NCBI RefSeq assembly: GCF_003671715.1
Contig: NZ_RAIF01000006.1
Coordinates: 851,276-887,437 of the forward strand
DNA length: 36,162 nt
Reading direction: 5' to 3'
From: Streptomyces sp. E2N166
Lineage (GTDB): Bacteria; Actinomycetota; Actinomycetes; Streptomycetales; Streptomycetaceae
Under the pieces are notes generated by a model. The model was not told the DNA's origin. It made no database searches and worked only from the letters and a program-made list of their open reading frames with translations. Below, one piece after another: positions 1-8,762 of this stretch; the first letter of the stretch is position 1, and every line of letters begins with the position of its first letter. Both the position numbers and the translations under genes were made by a program.

Positions 1-686
1 CGGGGCGGCGGTGTGTGCTGTCCGAGGCGTGCCGCCGCCGCCCCGGCGGCCAGTCCCGGCGCGGGGCTGGCCAGCACCGGGACGGTGGCCCTGGTCAGTT
101 CACGGGCCGGTGCCATGGAAGCCTGGGCCAGGACGATCGCGTCGGCATCCGGGACGGCGTCGGCCGCTTCCGCCACCAGGCGCAGGTAGCCCTCGGTGTC
201 GCCGCCCTCGAACCGCGGCCAGGCACCGTCGACCAGGAGGGTCCGCACCTCCACGGGGCGGCCGGAGCTCCGGGCCTCCTCGCCGATCAGTGCCGCGGTC
301 GGCGCGAGCGTGCTGTCCAGGGCGGCGAGGACGACGATGCGCGGCCCCGCGGCCACCGCGGCGGCGGCCATCGGCCGGTCCACCCGCAGCACCGGCACCC
401 CGGCCCCGTCGGCGGCCGCCTCGGCGACACCGCCGATGGTCGAGCAGGTGCACAGAACGGCCCGCGCGCCCTCGGCGACGGCCAGCCGCAGCACGGCCCG
501 CACGGCGTCCGTCACGGCCTCCGGCCCCTCGCGGCGCGCCCGTTCCAGCAGTTCGGCGTCGACGTGATGCCGCAGCTCCAGTCCCGGGTGCGCCTCGTCA
601 CGCAGGGCGTCGAAGACGGGGACGTGCACGGGCGAGGTGTGCAGCAGCGCAAGCACGGACGACCCTTCGTCGGGGGCCTTCGTCAT
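1..686 (-). CDS. Asp/Glu/hydantoin racemase-like protein (3' end outside window)
   Basis: The reading frame opens at ATG 686 and runs off the left edge after about 228 codons without a stop, so the C-terminus is missing. The family is small cytosolic, cofactor-independent racemases or related enzymes with two alpha/beta lobes and a pair of catalytic cysteines. The first cysteine region is visible as CTCSTIGG at about residue 82. The second lobe has LAQASMAPA where racemases usually carry a cysteine (as in GC-x-x-M), so the second cysteine appears to be replaced by alanine. It starts 17 bp after the GNAT gene and probably belongs to a panD-GNAT-racemase operon. No strong ribosome binding site precedes the ATG. 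The fold assignment is fairly safe; substrate and even racemase activity are not, and a decarboxylase or isomerase relative is possible. Confidence 0.72.
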   Translation of the reverse strand, partial: MTKAPDEGSSVLALLHTSPVHVPVFDALRDEAHPGLELRHHVDAELLERARREGPEAVTDAVRAVLRLAVAEGARAVLCTCSTIGGVAEAAADGAGVPVLRVDRPMAAAAVAAGPRIVVLAALDSTLAPTAALIGEEARSSGRPVEVRTLLVDGAWPRFEGGDTEGYLRLVAEAADAVPDADAIVLAQASMAPARELTRATVPVLASPAPGLAAGAAAARLGQHTPPP

Positions 687-703
687 CTTCGGGGATCGTC
701 GGT

Positions 704-1048
704 TCAGAACCGCTCGGGATGCGCCACGAGCCACTCCTTCGCCGCGCGCAGCAGCTCGGGGTCGGCGGCGGGTGCCTCGTCCGGGTGACGCTCGGCCCAC
801 TTCACGACGTACGGACACAGCGGGGCGACGGCGACGCCCTCGCCCCGCGCGACGGCGTACAGCTCACGCACGAGCGAGCCCGCGATGCCCTGGCCCTCGT
901 GGGCCGGCTCGACGACGGTGTGCACGGGGACGAGGGCGCGCTCGGGGGCGTCCAGGACGAAGTACTCGATACGCCCGACCACCTCGCCGCCTGCGACCGC
1001 CTCCAGACGGCCCGCCGCCCGCTCGTCACGGATCTCGATGTCGCTCAC
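704..1048 (-). CDS. small GNAT-family N-acetyltransferase (YidJ/COG2388 type)
   Basis: A 114-residue protein of the short, single-domain GNAT type. The sequence reads as the central strands plus the acetyl-CoA loop: IEYFVLD, then VPVHTVVEPAHEGQGIAGSLV, which holds the pyrophosphate-binding Q/R-x-x-G-x-A/G pattern, and later CPYVVKWAERHPD, a signature of the COG2388 subgroup. Substrate is unknown. The GTG at 1048 is chosen over the GTG at 1054 because GAGGAG lies 7 nt upstream of the former and only 1 nt from the latter. It sits 33 bp after panD and 17 bp before the racemase-like gene, all on the minus strand, so a three-gene operon is likely. This looks like housekeeping rather than part of the peptide pathway. 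Confidence 0.85.
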   Translation of the reverse strand: MSDIEIRDERAAGRLEAVAGGEVVGRIEYFVLDAPERALVPVHTVVEPAHEGQGIAGSLVRELYAVARGEGVAVAPLCPYVVKWAERHPDEAPAADPELLRAAKEWLVAHPERF

Positions 1049-1081
1049 GGCCACGCTCCTCGTCCGCGCAGGTTCGATACG

Positions 1082-1501
1082 TCAGGCCGACACGGCCTGC
1101 GGGCTGCGCTCCTGGTCGGAGCCCGGCACCGGCTCGGACGCGTCGGCGCCCAGGGCGACGATACGGTTGTCGCCGTCCACGTGCACGACGCGCGGCCGCA
1201 GCGACCGCGCCTCGGCGTCGGTGACCTGGGCGTAGCTGATGAGGATCACCAGGTCGCCGGGGTGGACGAGGTGCGCCGCGGCCCCGTTGATCCCGATCAC
1301 GCCGGAACCCCGCTCACCCTCGATGACGTACGTCTCCAGCCGGGCACCGTTGGTGACGTCCACGATGTGCACGAGCTCGCCGGGCAGCAGATCGGCGGCG
1401 TCGAGCAGATCGGCGTCGATGGTCACCGAACCGACGTAGTGCAGGTCGGCCTGGGTGACGGTGGCGCGGTGGATCTTGGACTTGAACAGAGTACGCAGCA
1501 C
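1082..1501 (-). CDS. panD: aspartate 1-decarboxylase (pyruvoyl enzyme)
   Basis: This 139-residue protein decarboxylates L-aspartate to beta-alanine for pantothenate and coenzyme A synthesis. The proenzyme self-cleaves between Gly and Ser to create the pyruvoyl group; the site is visible as YVGSVTID at about residues 23-30. The N-terminal [16 protein letters not shown] and the [16 protein letters not shown] and [18 protein letters not shown] segments are typical of PanD. The GTG start at 1501 is preceded by AGGAG with a 6 nt spacer. A short extra C-terminal tail after residue 115 is common in actinomycetes. It leads a minus-strand run with the GNAT and racemase-like genes. Because bleomycin-type peptides contain beta-alanine, a nearby panD might also serve secondary metabolism, but primary metabolism explains it equally well. 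Confidence 0.97.
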   Translation of the reverse strand: MLRTLFKSKIHRATVTQADLHYVGSVTIDADLLDAADLLPGELVHIVDVTNGARLETYVIEGERGSGVIGINGAAAHLVHPGDLVILISYAQVTDAEARSLRPRVVHVDGDNRIVALGADASEPVPGSDQERSPQAVSA

Positions 1502-2627
1502 TTTGGACTCCTGGAAGACGGCTCCCTGCCTGCTTCTTGCAGGTCAAGGGCGGTCTTCACTGTACACGGGCACACGTCGAAGTCGATGATTGTGAGGAAC
1601 ATCGCTTGTCATTGGCGACAGGGCTTCTGCCTGGGCTTCGGCGCCAACCAGGCTGTTGTGGCGCCACCGACCAGACGCCCGTTCGGACAGCCTCTCAGGA
1701 TGTTCGGAAACTGATGCTGACCAGATGCTGACTTACCTGACGATGTGCCAGGTACGCGCTTCGTCGAGCATGAAGCCACTCTTCGCATCGACGTAAAAGT
1801 CGTTGGTTACGTCCTAGTACTCCAGCCGGACTACTGTAATTCTCCTGGTCAACGGCCTGGCGGTGGGGAGTGTAGCGGGGGCTCAGCATGCGTGGGGCGG
1901 TCTTGGGCTGACCGTCCCGCCAATGAGTGCCCGCGCCACATGTAGTGACAGTCTCGGGCACGTGCTTGGTGGCGACGCCTCCATCGGGACCAGTTCACCG
2001 CATGGTCGCGGTGTGCAGCATGTCGGCGCGGTGCTGTCCGAGCAGAACGACGAGTGGACCGAGGCCCGCCGCTACATGGGCCGGGAACTCCTCGCCAGGG
2101 CCCTCCTCCAGCCGATCGAGTCAGAAACCGACGACACCGTCCTGCCCACCGAGCTCACCGCATGGCCTCAAACCGAGATCACCGAGTGGCCGTCGATACA
2201 CCACTCCGGCGGACGTGACCTCCCGCCCTCCCGCGCTACGGCGATGCCGTAGCCCCGGGCAATCCTTTAGCCAGATCGCGAACACCTGCCGGAAAGAGGA
2301 CGAACCCCCTGGCCACGGGGTCGTGGACTCAGCGACCCTTAGGAGCAACCCACGGGATGCCGCACAGCACACCGCTCCCAGCACCCAACCACGATCGTCT
2401 CATCGACAACCGCAGCTTGCTTCGGATCATGATGGACCTCTGCACGACGAGGGGCTCGGGTGCTGCCGCGGTGGAGCTCGGCGGTGCCGGAGCAGTACGT
2501 GGAAGACCGCACAGGCGTAGCGCTGGCATGCCAGTCCCAGCCCCCATCACAACCCCGTACTCGCTACCGCAGTAACCTCCGTGGACATCGACTCGGGCCG
2601 ACTGGGCGCAGGCGGAGGCAGCGACGC
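1502..2627. other. gene-poor intergenic region, 1.1 kb
   Basis: I find no intact gene here. The stretch is less GC-biased than its surroundings, with short AT-rich runs around 1780-1850, and open frames are short and unlike known proteins. It contains the panD promoter region at its left side, the 3' relic of an IS256-type transposase around 2011-2177, and the leader of the amidohydrolase gene at its right side. The sequence just after the relic (to about 2290) may be the remains of the element's non-coding right end. This looks like scarred, mobile-element-derived DNA at the left border of the biosynthetic locus. Confidence 0.6.
2011..2177 (+). pseudogene. 3' remnant of an IS256 (mutator-type) transposase
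   Basis: One plus-strand frame reads VGAVLSEQNDEWTEARRYMG followed by RELLARALLQPI and TVLPTELTA. This matches the way actinomycete IS256-family transposases end: the conserved EQNDEW-x-E-x-RRYMG block and a short acidic tail. Only about 55 codons are recognisable; the DDE catalytic core is absent and the frame reads past the expected stop. No terminal inverted repeats could be defined by eye. It is a dead fragment, probably left by an old insertion near the edge of the cluster. The family call rests on the one conserved block. Confidence 0.55.
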
Positions 2628-4307
2628 GTGATCATCGACACAATCCTCACCGGACTCACAGCCCACACCATGAATCCGGATCGCCCGACAGCCCGTGTCA
2701 TCGGAATTCACCAGGGCCGGATCATCGGGCTGGACGAGGAGGTGGCGGATGTCCGGGCGAGGCAGAAACTGGACCTGCTCGGAGCATGTGTGGTTCCCGG
2801 GTTCAACGATGCCCACAACCACATGGCGTTGTACGGGCTGACACGTCGTGAGATCGATCTCTCCGATGTGCGAGTGCGGACATTGGAAGACCTGTACGAC
2901 GCGGTCGCGGAACAGGCGCGGCGCACTCCTGAAGACCAGTGGCTGATGGGATTCGGCTACGACCAGCACCGCCTGGGCGGGCATCCGCACCGAGTCGTTC
3001 TGGACCGGCTCGCCCCGCGACACCGCGTGTGGCTGCGGCATGTCTCGGGGCATCTCGCCGTGGTCAACTCCCGTGTCCTCGACGGAATCGGACCATCCGC
3101 CGTCGAGCGCGCCCTCTCCCTGCGGGGACGGATCGTCACCGACGACGAGGGAGAGCCCACCGGGCTGATCGAGGAGGGAGCCATCGACCTCGTTCGTGCC
3201 CTCACCTACCCGCATTCGACGGCCGAGCTCGCCGAGGCGATCGGCCGGGCGAACCGCGACTACGTGCGGGAGGGCATCACATCCTGTACAGAGGCTGGCG
3301 TCGGCACCGGCTGGGTGGGGCACTCGCCCATCGAGGTGGCGGCCTACCAGCAGGCGCGTAGCACAGGTGCACTCGACGTACGCATCCAGCTCATGGTGGC
3401 GCATGAGGCTCTGCACGTACTCGACGCTCACGCGGACGATCCCGCCGGCGCACGGCTGGACCTGGGACTGCACACCGGCTTCGGCGACGAGTGGCTGCGG
3501 CTGGGCGCCGTGAAGATCTTCGCCGACGGCTCATTGTCCGGACGGACCGCCGCACTGAGCCGGAACTACGCGGGCGCCCCAGCCCATCGCGGGGAGCTGC
3601 GCTTCACTGCCGGGGAACTCGCGCGACACGTCGTCCAGGCGCACGCCACGGGGTGGCAGGTGGCCGTCCACGCCCTTGGGGATCGCGCCATCGACGTCGT
3701 GCTGGACGCCTTCGAGGCCGCGCAGCGCGCGTACCCGCGCACCGATGCGCGTCCCCGCATCGAGCACTGCGGGCTCACCCGGCCCGACCAGTTGGCCAGA
3801 CTGCGGGCCCTGGGCGTGGTGCCCGTGCCTCAGGCCGTGTTCATCGAGCGGACGGGCGGCGCCTTGGTCACGGCGCTGGGGCCCGAGCGGGCCGACTGGG
3901 CCCACCGTCACCGGAGCTTCCTCGACGCGGGTCTGACGGTTCCCGGGAGTTCGGACCGTCCCATCGCACCGGGATCCCCGCTGCGTGGCATCCACGCCAT
4001 GGTGAACCGCACGACGGACACCGGTGACGTGGTGGGGCCGGGCGAGGTCGTCTCGCCGTCGCAGGCCCTGTACGCGTACACCATGGGTTCCGCCCATGCC
4101 GGGTTCGACGAGCGGGTCAAAGGCAGCATCGAACCAGGAAAACTGGCGGATCTGGCGGTACTGGAACGTGACCCGACGACCGTGCCGCCGGACACGATCA
4201 AGGACATCGCGGTTCTCGCGACGCTGGTGGGCGGTCGGTTCGTCTACGATGCGCCGGGTTTCGCCGTCGACGCCGGCGCCGCCGGGGAGGGCGCCTCAGC
4301 GAGGTGA
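2628..4307 (+). CDS. YtcJ-type metal-dependent amidohydrolase (Amidohydrolase_3)
   Basis: A 559-residue cytosolic hydrolase of the amidohydrolase superfamily. Visible metal-site elements in order are AHNHM near the N-terminal barrel strand (HxH), VKIFADGSLSGRTAAL (the lysine that is carboxylated in relatives), VAVHALGDRAID, RIEHCG and GSSDRP, followed by the small beta-sandwich with SIEPGKLADLAVLERDP. Family members hydrolyse C-N bonds of small amides or cyclic compounds; the substrate here cannot be predicted. The GTG at 2628 is chosen because GGAGG lies 9 nt upstream and the homology begins with the following residues; the frame stays open further upstream without matching anything. Its last 64 bp overlap the end of the convergent NRPS gene, an unusual tail-to-tail arrangement. 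A role in the peptide pathway is unproven. Confidence 0.9.
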   Translation: MIIDTILTGLTAHTMNPDRPTARVIGIHQGRIIGLDEEVADVRARQKLDLLGACVVPGFNDAHNHMALYGLTRREIDLSDVRVRTLEDLYDAVAEQARRTPEDQWLMGFGYDQHRLGGHPHRVVLDRLAPRHRVWLRHVSGHLAVVNSRVLDGIGPSAVERALSLRGRIVTDDEGEPTGLIEEGAIDLVRALTYPHSTAELAEAIGRANRDYVREGITSCTEAGVGTGWVGHSPIEVAAYQQARSTGALDVRIQLMVAHEALHVLDAHADDPAGARLDLGLHTGFGDEWLRLGAVKIFADGSLSGRTAALSRNYAGAPAHRGELRFTAGELARHVVQAHATGWQVAVHALGDRAIDVVLDAFEAAQRAYPRTDARPRIEHCGLTRPDQLARLRALGVVPVPQAVFIERTGGALVTALGPERADWAHRHRSFLDAGLTVPGSSDRPIAPGSPLRGIHAMVNRTTDTGDVVGPGEVVSPSQALYAYTMGSAHAGFDERVKGSIEPGKLADLAVLERDPTTVPPDTIKDIAVLATLVGGRFVYDAPGFAVDAGAAGEGASAR

Positions 4308-7300
4308 GCGGCGAGGGCGGCGGGAGTGACCCGGTTCAGGAGGGTGCCCAGGGAGACGCGGTGACCGGTGAGGTCCTCGACACGCTCGCTGAGCAGGACG
4401 GCGAGCAGGGAGTTGCCGCCGGCCGCGAAGAAGTCTGTGGACGAGTCGGCCGTGTCGTCGGCCAGGACGGCACGCCATGCGCTGGTGAGTCGTTCGGTGA
4501 GCGCGTCCCCGGTGGCGTGGTCGTCGAGGAGTTCCGGTCGGTGCGGATCTGTGGGAGCGGTGTCGGGAGGGAACGTGTCGAGCAAGCCGTGCAGGGCCGT
4601 GTGGGCCACCTTGCCCGTGTCGGTACGAGGCAGGGCCGACACGGCGACGATACGGGAGGGCACGGCAGGCGCGGGAAGATGACGGGCGGCGTGCGCGCGC
4701 AGGGTAGCCGGATCGACGGTTGCCGTGGTTTCCACGAAAGCGACGAGTGACGGGGACTCCGCGTCACGGGCGGCGATCACGCCGCAACGGCTGACGGACG
4801 GGTGATCCTCCAGAACGCCCTCGACCTCGGCCGGTTCGACACGAAGCCCGAGCAGTTTGATCTGCCGGTCGGCACGGCCGACGACTTCGAGTGTTCCGTC
4901 GGCGCACAGACGGCCGATGTCGCCGGTGCGGTGCCCTGCGTCGTCGGTGGTGTGCCGCAGGGGGGCGTTCATGTATCCGGCGGCGACCGCGGGGCCGGTG
5001 ATGCGGATGTCGCCGCGCAGGCCGGGGGGCAGGGGGCGGCCTGTGTCGTCCACGATGTCAACGCGGTGCCCGCCGGTGGGGCGGCCGACGCGAAGGGGCT
5101 GGTTCCCGACGCAAGCGGGGGTGATCTCGCCCATCACGGGCCAGCCCGCTGTTTCGGTGGCGCCGTAGGCGTTGAGGACACGTCCGCCGGTGGACAGCAA
5201 GGCCCGAGCCGTGGCTGCGCTGAGGGGCTCGCCGCCGGTGACGAGGTCGACGCCCTCGCATCGTCCCTCCAGCCCGGGGGCGAGCACGCTCCATACGGTC
5301 GGTGTCGCCTGGACGAGGCCGACGTGGTGGCGGGTGAGCAGGGCCGCCAGGCGAGCAGGGTCGTGTCGTACCGCGTCGGGCGCGGCGACGACTCGTCCGC
5401 CGAGTACGAGTGGGGTGAAGACCTCCAAGGACGACGGCTCGAAGGTGAACGTGGTCGACCACAGTGCGCTCGCATCGGCGTCGAGCCCCAGGCCGGCGGC
5501 GAGGGTGGTGACGGCATGGTGCACATTGCCCTGGGTGAGGCGGACGCCCTTGGGCAGGCCGGTCGATCCTGAGGTGTGGATCACGAAGGCGAGTGTGTCG
5601 GGGGTGAGTGTGCCGGTGTCGGGCAGGTCTCGCCAGGGACCCGTGGCACAGGGGGCGGGCAGAGGGATCGTGGGCACGTCGGGGAGCGTGGCCGAATCCA
5701 GCGGGCGACCGAGAACCGCCGCGACGCGTGTGCCCGCGAGGCGGCGGGCGGTCAGCGGAGCGGGTTGCGCATGGTCGACGGGCAGGTACGCGGCACCCAG
5801 TGACCAGACGGCGAGGGCACCGGCAAGGGTGGCGGCGGTGCGGGCGGAGTCGAGGGCGACGATCTTCCCGGGACCGACACCGGCGTCACCGAGGCCGTCG
5901 CGGATGCGGGCGGCCTGGTCGACGAGTGCGGCGTAGTTGGTGGTGCGACCGGTGTCGGCGTCGACGACGGCGATCGCATCCGGGGTTCTGCGGGCGTGGG
6001 CGGTGATCGCCGCAAGGACGCCTCCGCGCCACGGGGTGGCGCGTGCCGTGGGTGGGGTGAGAGCCCGGCGATCGAGACCGGTGTGCCAGGTGAGATCGCG
6101 AAGCGGGGTGTCGGGGGCCCGCAGGGCGGAGTGCAGCAGGGTGTCGTAACGGCCTGCCAGGGCAAGGGCGTCGGCGCGGTCGATCACGTCGGTGCAGTGG
6201 AGAACGACGAGCTCGGTGCGATCGCGCCGGGTGCGTACGACGATCTCCAGGTCGGCGACGCTGTGCCGGGGGGCGACCTCCACGACGTCGACGTCGGCGC
6301 CGTCGGGTGTCCAGCTGGCCTTCTCCACGGAGGTGTGGAAGTCGAAGTAGTTGAACATGTGGTGGAAGTACCGGTTCTCCGCGCTGCCGCCGAATGTGCC
6401 GTACCGGTCGATCACGTCGTCGATCGAAGCGTCGGCGTGCCCGAGCGCGGCGAGGAACGTGTCGCGTGTGAGCGCGACCAGCTCCCGGAACGTTCCGGGA
6501 CGTTCCATGTCGAGCCGGAGGACGACGGTATGCGTGTGGTAGCCGATGGTTCCGCGTCCCCGGCCGCCGCGCACGTCGACGGGTACCCCGACGGTGACGT
6601 CGGGTCCGGCGCCGTGGCGGGCGAGCACGAGGAGATACGCGGCGAGAAAGATGATGTTGCGCGTGGCCTGGAGTGCGGCTTCGGAGTCGCCGAGGAGGTC
6701 GTGGGCGCTCTGGGACAGCGGGTGGACGTGCTGTTCACCGCGGAAGGTGGGTTCGGCGGGCCGGGGGCGGTCGCACCGCAGGTCCATGGAGCGGATGTTC
6801 ACGCCCGCCAGTTGGTCGTGCCAGTAGGAGAGGCCGGCGATGCCGGGAGGCGGCGGAGTGAAGTCGGCTGCTTCGGCCAGGAGGTCGGGCGGGACTTGTC
6901 CGTCTGCGGAGAGTGCGGCGTAGGCGCGGACGAGCTCTCCGGTCAGCAGCAGCGCGGAGGTGCCGTCGAAGATCGTGTGGTGACAGACGACGCAGAGGGT
7001 GTCGGCGGTCGGGGTGACGACGAGAACGGCGCGAATGAGTGGTTCGCCATCGGTTTCCCGGGGCTTTGCCGCAGCCGGCTGGTCGGCGGGGAACGCGAAG
7101 GGACGCTCGGCGAAACGCCGTAGGGTCTCGTCGGCATCCTCCTGCGCGACGGTGAGGACATCGATGGAGGGATCGTCGCTGGCGGCCTCGACCCGGCGTG
7201 TCAGCACGTCGTCGACCAGGACGAACCGGCTGCGCAGGGCAGGGTGGCGGCGAATGATCGTCCCGAGGGCGCGGCGCACGTACGCGACGTCCAACGGTGC

Positions 7301-7447
7301 GGCACTGCGGACCGCGAGAGTGATGTTGCTCACCGCGCGATCAGGAGCGACACGGTCCAGCAGCCAGAGGGCGCGTTCGGCGGCACGTGCGGGACGTTCG
7401 CGGGGCGTTGCGTGGGTGGACGGGGCGATGGGATCGCGGTCCTGCAT
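4244..7447 (-). CDS. NRPS module, C-A-T (1067 aa)
   Basis: A complete single elongation module. The condensation domain (about 15-440) has the intact HHTIFDG motif at 156-162. The adenylation domain (about 465-960) carries VIHTSGSTGLPKG, NAYGATET, RTGDIGRL and the lysine motif RTDTGKVAHTAL. The T domain has GGNSL with the phosphopantetheine serine at about 1013. Reading the specificity positions by eye gives E-P-L-Q-V-G-A-G-W-K; Glu instead of the usual Asp at position 235 means a normal alpha-amino acid is not assured. The ATG at 7447 is chosen because GGAG lies 5 nt upstream and the C domain begins just after; the longer open frame is not NRPS-like. There is no terminal TE. It is divergent from gmd and separated from the other NRPS genes by the biotin block, so membership in the same pathway is likely but not certain. 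Confidence 0.93.
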   Translation of the reverse strand: MQDRDPIAPSTHATPRERPARAAERALWLLDRVAPDRAVSNITLAVRSAAPLDVAYVRRALGTIIRRHPALRSRFVLVDDVLTRRVEAASDDPSIDVLTVAQEDADETLRRFAERPFAFPADQPAAAKPRETDGEPLIRAVLVVTPTADTLCVVCHHTIFDGTSALLLTGELVRAYAALSADGQVPPDLLAEAADFTPPPPGIAGLSYWHDQLAGVNIRSMDLRCDRPRPAEPTFRGEQHVHPLSQSAHDLLGDSEAALQATRNIIFLAAYLLVLARHGAGPDVTVGVPVDVRGGRGRGTIGYHTHTVVLRLDMERPGTFRELVALTRDTFLAALGHADASIDDVIDRYGTFGGSAENRYFHHMFNYFDFHTSVEKASWTPDGADVDVVEVAPRHSVADLEIVVRTRRDRTELVVLHCTDVIDRADALALAGRYDTLLHSALRAPDTPLRDLTWHTGLDRRALTPPTARATPWRGGVLAAITAHARRTPDAIAVVDADTGRTTNYAALVDQAARIRDGLGDAGVGPGKIVALDSARTAATLAGALAVWSLGAAYLPVDHAQPAPLTARRLAGTRVAAVLGRPLDSATLPDVPTIPLPAPCATGPWRDLPDTGTLTPDTLAFVIHTSGSTGLPKGVRLTQGNVHHAVTTLAAGLGLDADASALWSTTFTFEPSSLEVFTPLVLGGRVVAAPDAVRHDPARLAALLTRHHVGLVQATPTVWSVLAPGLEGRCEGVDLVTGGEPLSAATARALLSTGGRVLNAYGATETAGWPVMGEITPACVGNQPLRVGRPTGGHRVDIVDDTGRPLPPGLRGDIRITGPAVAAGYMNAPLRHTTDDAGHRTGDIGRLCADGTLEVVGRADRQIKLLGLRVEPAEVEGVLEDHPSVSRCGVIAARDAESPSLVAFVETTATVDPATLRAHAARHLPAPAVPSRIVAVSALPRTDTGKVAHTALHGLLDTFPPDTAPTDPHRPELLDDHATGDALTERLTSAWRAVLADDTADSSTDFFAAGGNSLLAVLLSERVEDLTGHRVSLGTLLNRVTPAALAAHLAEAPSPAAPASTAKPGAS

Positions 7448-7662
7448 CGGCACTCCGTCCTGTGCTGCCTCGGCGGCGGCCTGGCGTTCGGGGCGACGCG
7501 TGCCCGGTCGGCGCGCCGGAGGGAGGGCACGGGCCGTTGACCGCGTCAGCCTAGCAGCGGGGTGTGAAGTCGACCATGACGCGGAGCGGCGGAGCCGCCG
7601 GCGCAGCCGAATCCAGCCCGGGAAGCGGAAGGCACATACCGCCCTTCGCATAGTCTCCGGGC
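7448..7662. promoter_or_regulatory. divergent promoter region between C-A-T NRPS gene and gmd
   Basis: The 215 bp between two divergent start codons must hold promoters for both genes. I see no convincing pair of -35/-10 boxes. The sequence CATAGT ends 9 nt before the gmd ATG and no clear ribosome binding site precedes that ATG, so a leaderless gmd transcript is possible but weakly supported. No operator-like perfect inverted repeat was evident. Confidence 0.4.
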
Positions 7663-8676
7663 ATGACCTCGAAAACGGCGCTGATCACGGGTATCACCGG
7701 CCAAGACGGCTCCTATCTGGCGGAGTTGCTGCTCTCGAGGGGCTATACGGTGCACGGTGTGATCCGGCGCTCCTCCGGTTCCGGCCTCGGCCGTATCGCG
7801 CATCTGGTCGGTGACGAGCGTGACGAGGAGGTCCGGATGCGTCTGCATCACGGCGATCTCTCCGACGGAGCACGGCTGATCGCGCTGCTCGACCGGCTGG
7901 CACCCAGCGAGATCTACCACCTGGCGGCCCAGTCGGACGTTCATGTCTCCTTCGAGCAGCCCGCGTACACCGGCGCGATCACGGGGTTGGGCACGACGCG
8001 GTTGCTGGAGGCGCTGCGCATCACCGGCCTGCCGGCCCGGTTCTACCAGGCGTCGAGTTCGGAGATGTTCGGGGCGACGCCTCCCCCTCAGGCCGAGGGG
8101 TCGCCCTTCCAGCCGCGTTCGCCGTACGCAGCGGCCAAGGCATACAGCTACTGGATGGCCCGCAATTACCGGGAGTCCTACGGCCTGCACACTGTCAACG
8201 GAATCATGTTCAACCACGAGTCACCCCGGCGCGGCGAGGCTTTCGTGACCCGGAAGATAGCCCGGGCGGCCGCCCGCATCGCGTGCGGCCAACAGCGGTT
8301 CCTGGACTTGGGCAACCTTGAGGCACGACGGGACTGGGGGTATGCGCCGGAGTACGTCGAGGCGATGTGGCGGATGCTCCAGCGCGACCGCGCCGACGAC
8401 TACGTGGTGGCGACCGGAACCAGTTACAGCGTGCGGGACTTCGTGACGTTCTGCTTCGAGCACGTCGGGCTGGACTGGGAGCGGCACGTGCGCCTCGATG
8501 ATCGCTATGTGCGGCCGGCGGACGTGGCGGAGCTGGTGGGTGACGCGTCGAAGGCACAGCGCGATCTGGGCTGGAAACCGGAGGTGTTCGCGCCCGAACT
8601 GGCCCGGATCATGACCGACGCGGAGTTGGAGGTCGCAGGCCGCGGCAAAGGGCCGCTCCCCGAGGAGCGGGAATGA
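7663..8676 (+). CDS. gmd: GDP-mannose 4,6-dehydratase
   Basis: A 337-residue short-chain dehydrogenase-type enzyme that converts GDP-D-mannose to GDP-4-keto-6-deoxy-D-mannose, the entry step to GDP-6-deoxyhexoses. Evidence: the NADP-binding [12 protein letters not shown] at residues 10-21, [16 protein letters not shown], the catalytic SSSEMFG (131-137) and YAAAK (Tyr155, Lys159), and [16 protein letters not shown], all diagnostic of Gmd. The usual length is about 340-370. It is monocistronic, divergent from the C-A-T NRPS gene, and followed by a strong hairpin. In the bleomycin family a 6-deoxy sugar distinguishes zorbamycin from bleomycin, and I recall a GMD (ZbmL) in that cluster; here it would supply the 6-deoxy-gulose branch. 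The epimerase/reductase that should follow is not in this window. Confidence 0.95.
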   Translation: MTSKTALITGITGQDGSYLAELLLSRGYTVHGVIRRSSGSGLGRIAHLVGDERDEEVRMRLHHGDLSDGARLIALLDRLAPSEIYHLAAQSDVHVSFEQPAYTGAITGLGTTRLLEALRITGLPARFYQASSSEMFGATPPPQAEGSPFQPRSPYAAAKAYSYWMARNYRESYGLHTVNGIMFNHESPRRGEAFVTRKIARAAARIACGQQRFLDLGNLEARRDWGYAPEYVEAMWRMLQRDRADDYVVATGTSYSVRDFVTFCFEHVGLDWERHVRLDDRYVRPADVAELVGDASKAQRDLGWKPEVFAPELARIMTDAELEVAGRGKGPLPEERE

Positions 8677-8720
8677 CCCACTGCGACGTGTCGCTGAGTA
8701 CGCGTCGGCGTTGACGGCGA

Positions 8721-8760
8721 CGGTGTGACGCGCACGGCCGGAGCCCTGCGCGTCACACCG
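8721..8760. terminator. bidirectional hairpin terminator between gmd and bioB
   Basis: A perfect 14 bp inverted repeat (8721-8734 with 8747-8760; arms begin CGGTGTGACG and end CGTCACACCG) encloses a 12 nt loop. It lies between the stop codons of the convergent genes gmd and bioB, where a shared terminator is expected. No long T-run follows, as is usual in Streptomyces. Confidence 0.85.
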
Positions 8761-8762
8761 GC

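Noticed and set aside
11..1714. Long plus-strand open frames over the panD/GNAT/racemase region
   Set aside because: Arg/Pro/Gly-rich translations with no family match, antisense to well-supported minus-strand genes; a normal artefact of high GC content.
7640..7662. Leaderless promoter for gmd based on CATAGT
   Set aside because: A single hexamer without a -35 partner is not enough for a promoter call; mentioned only within the intergenic entry.
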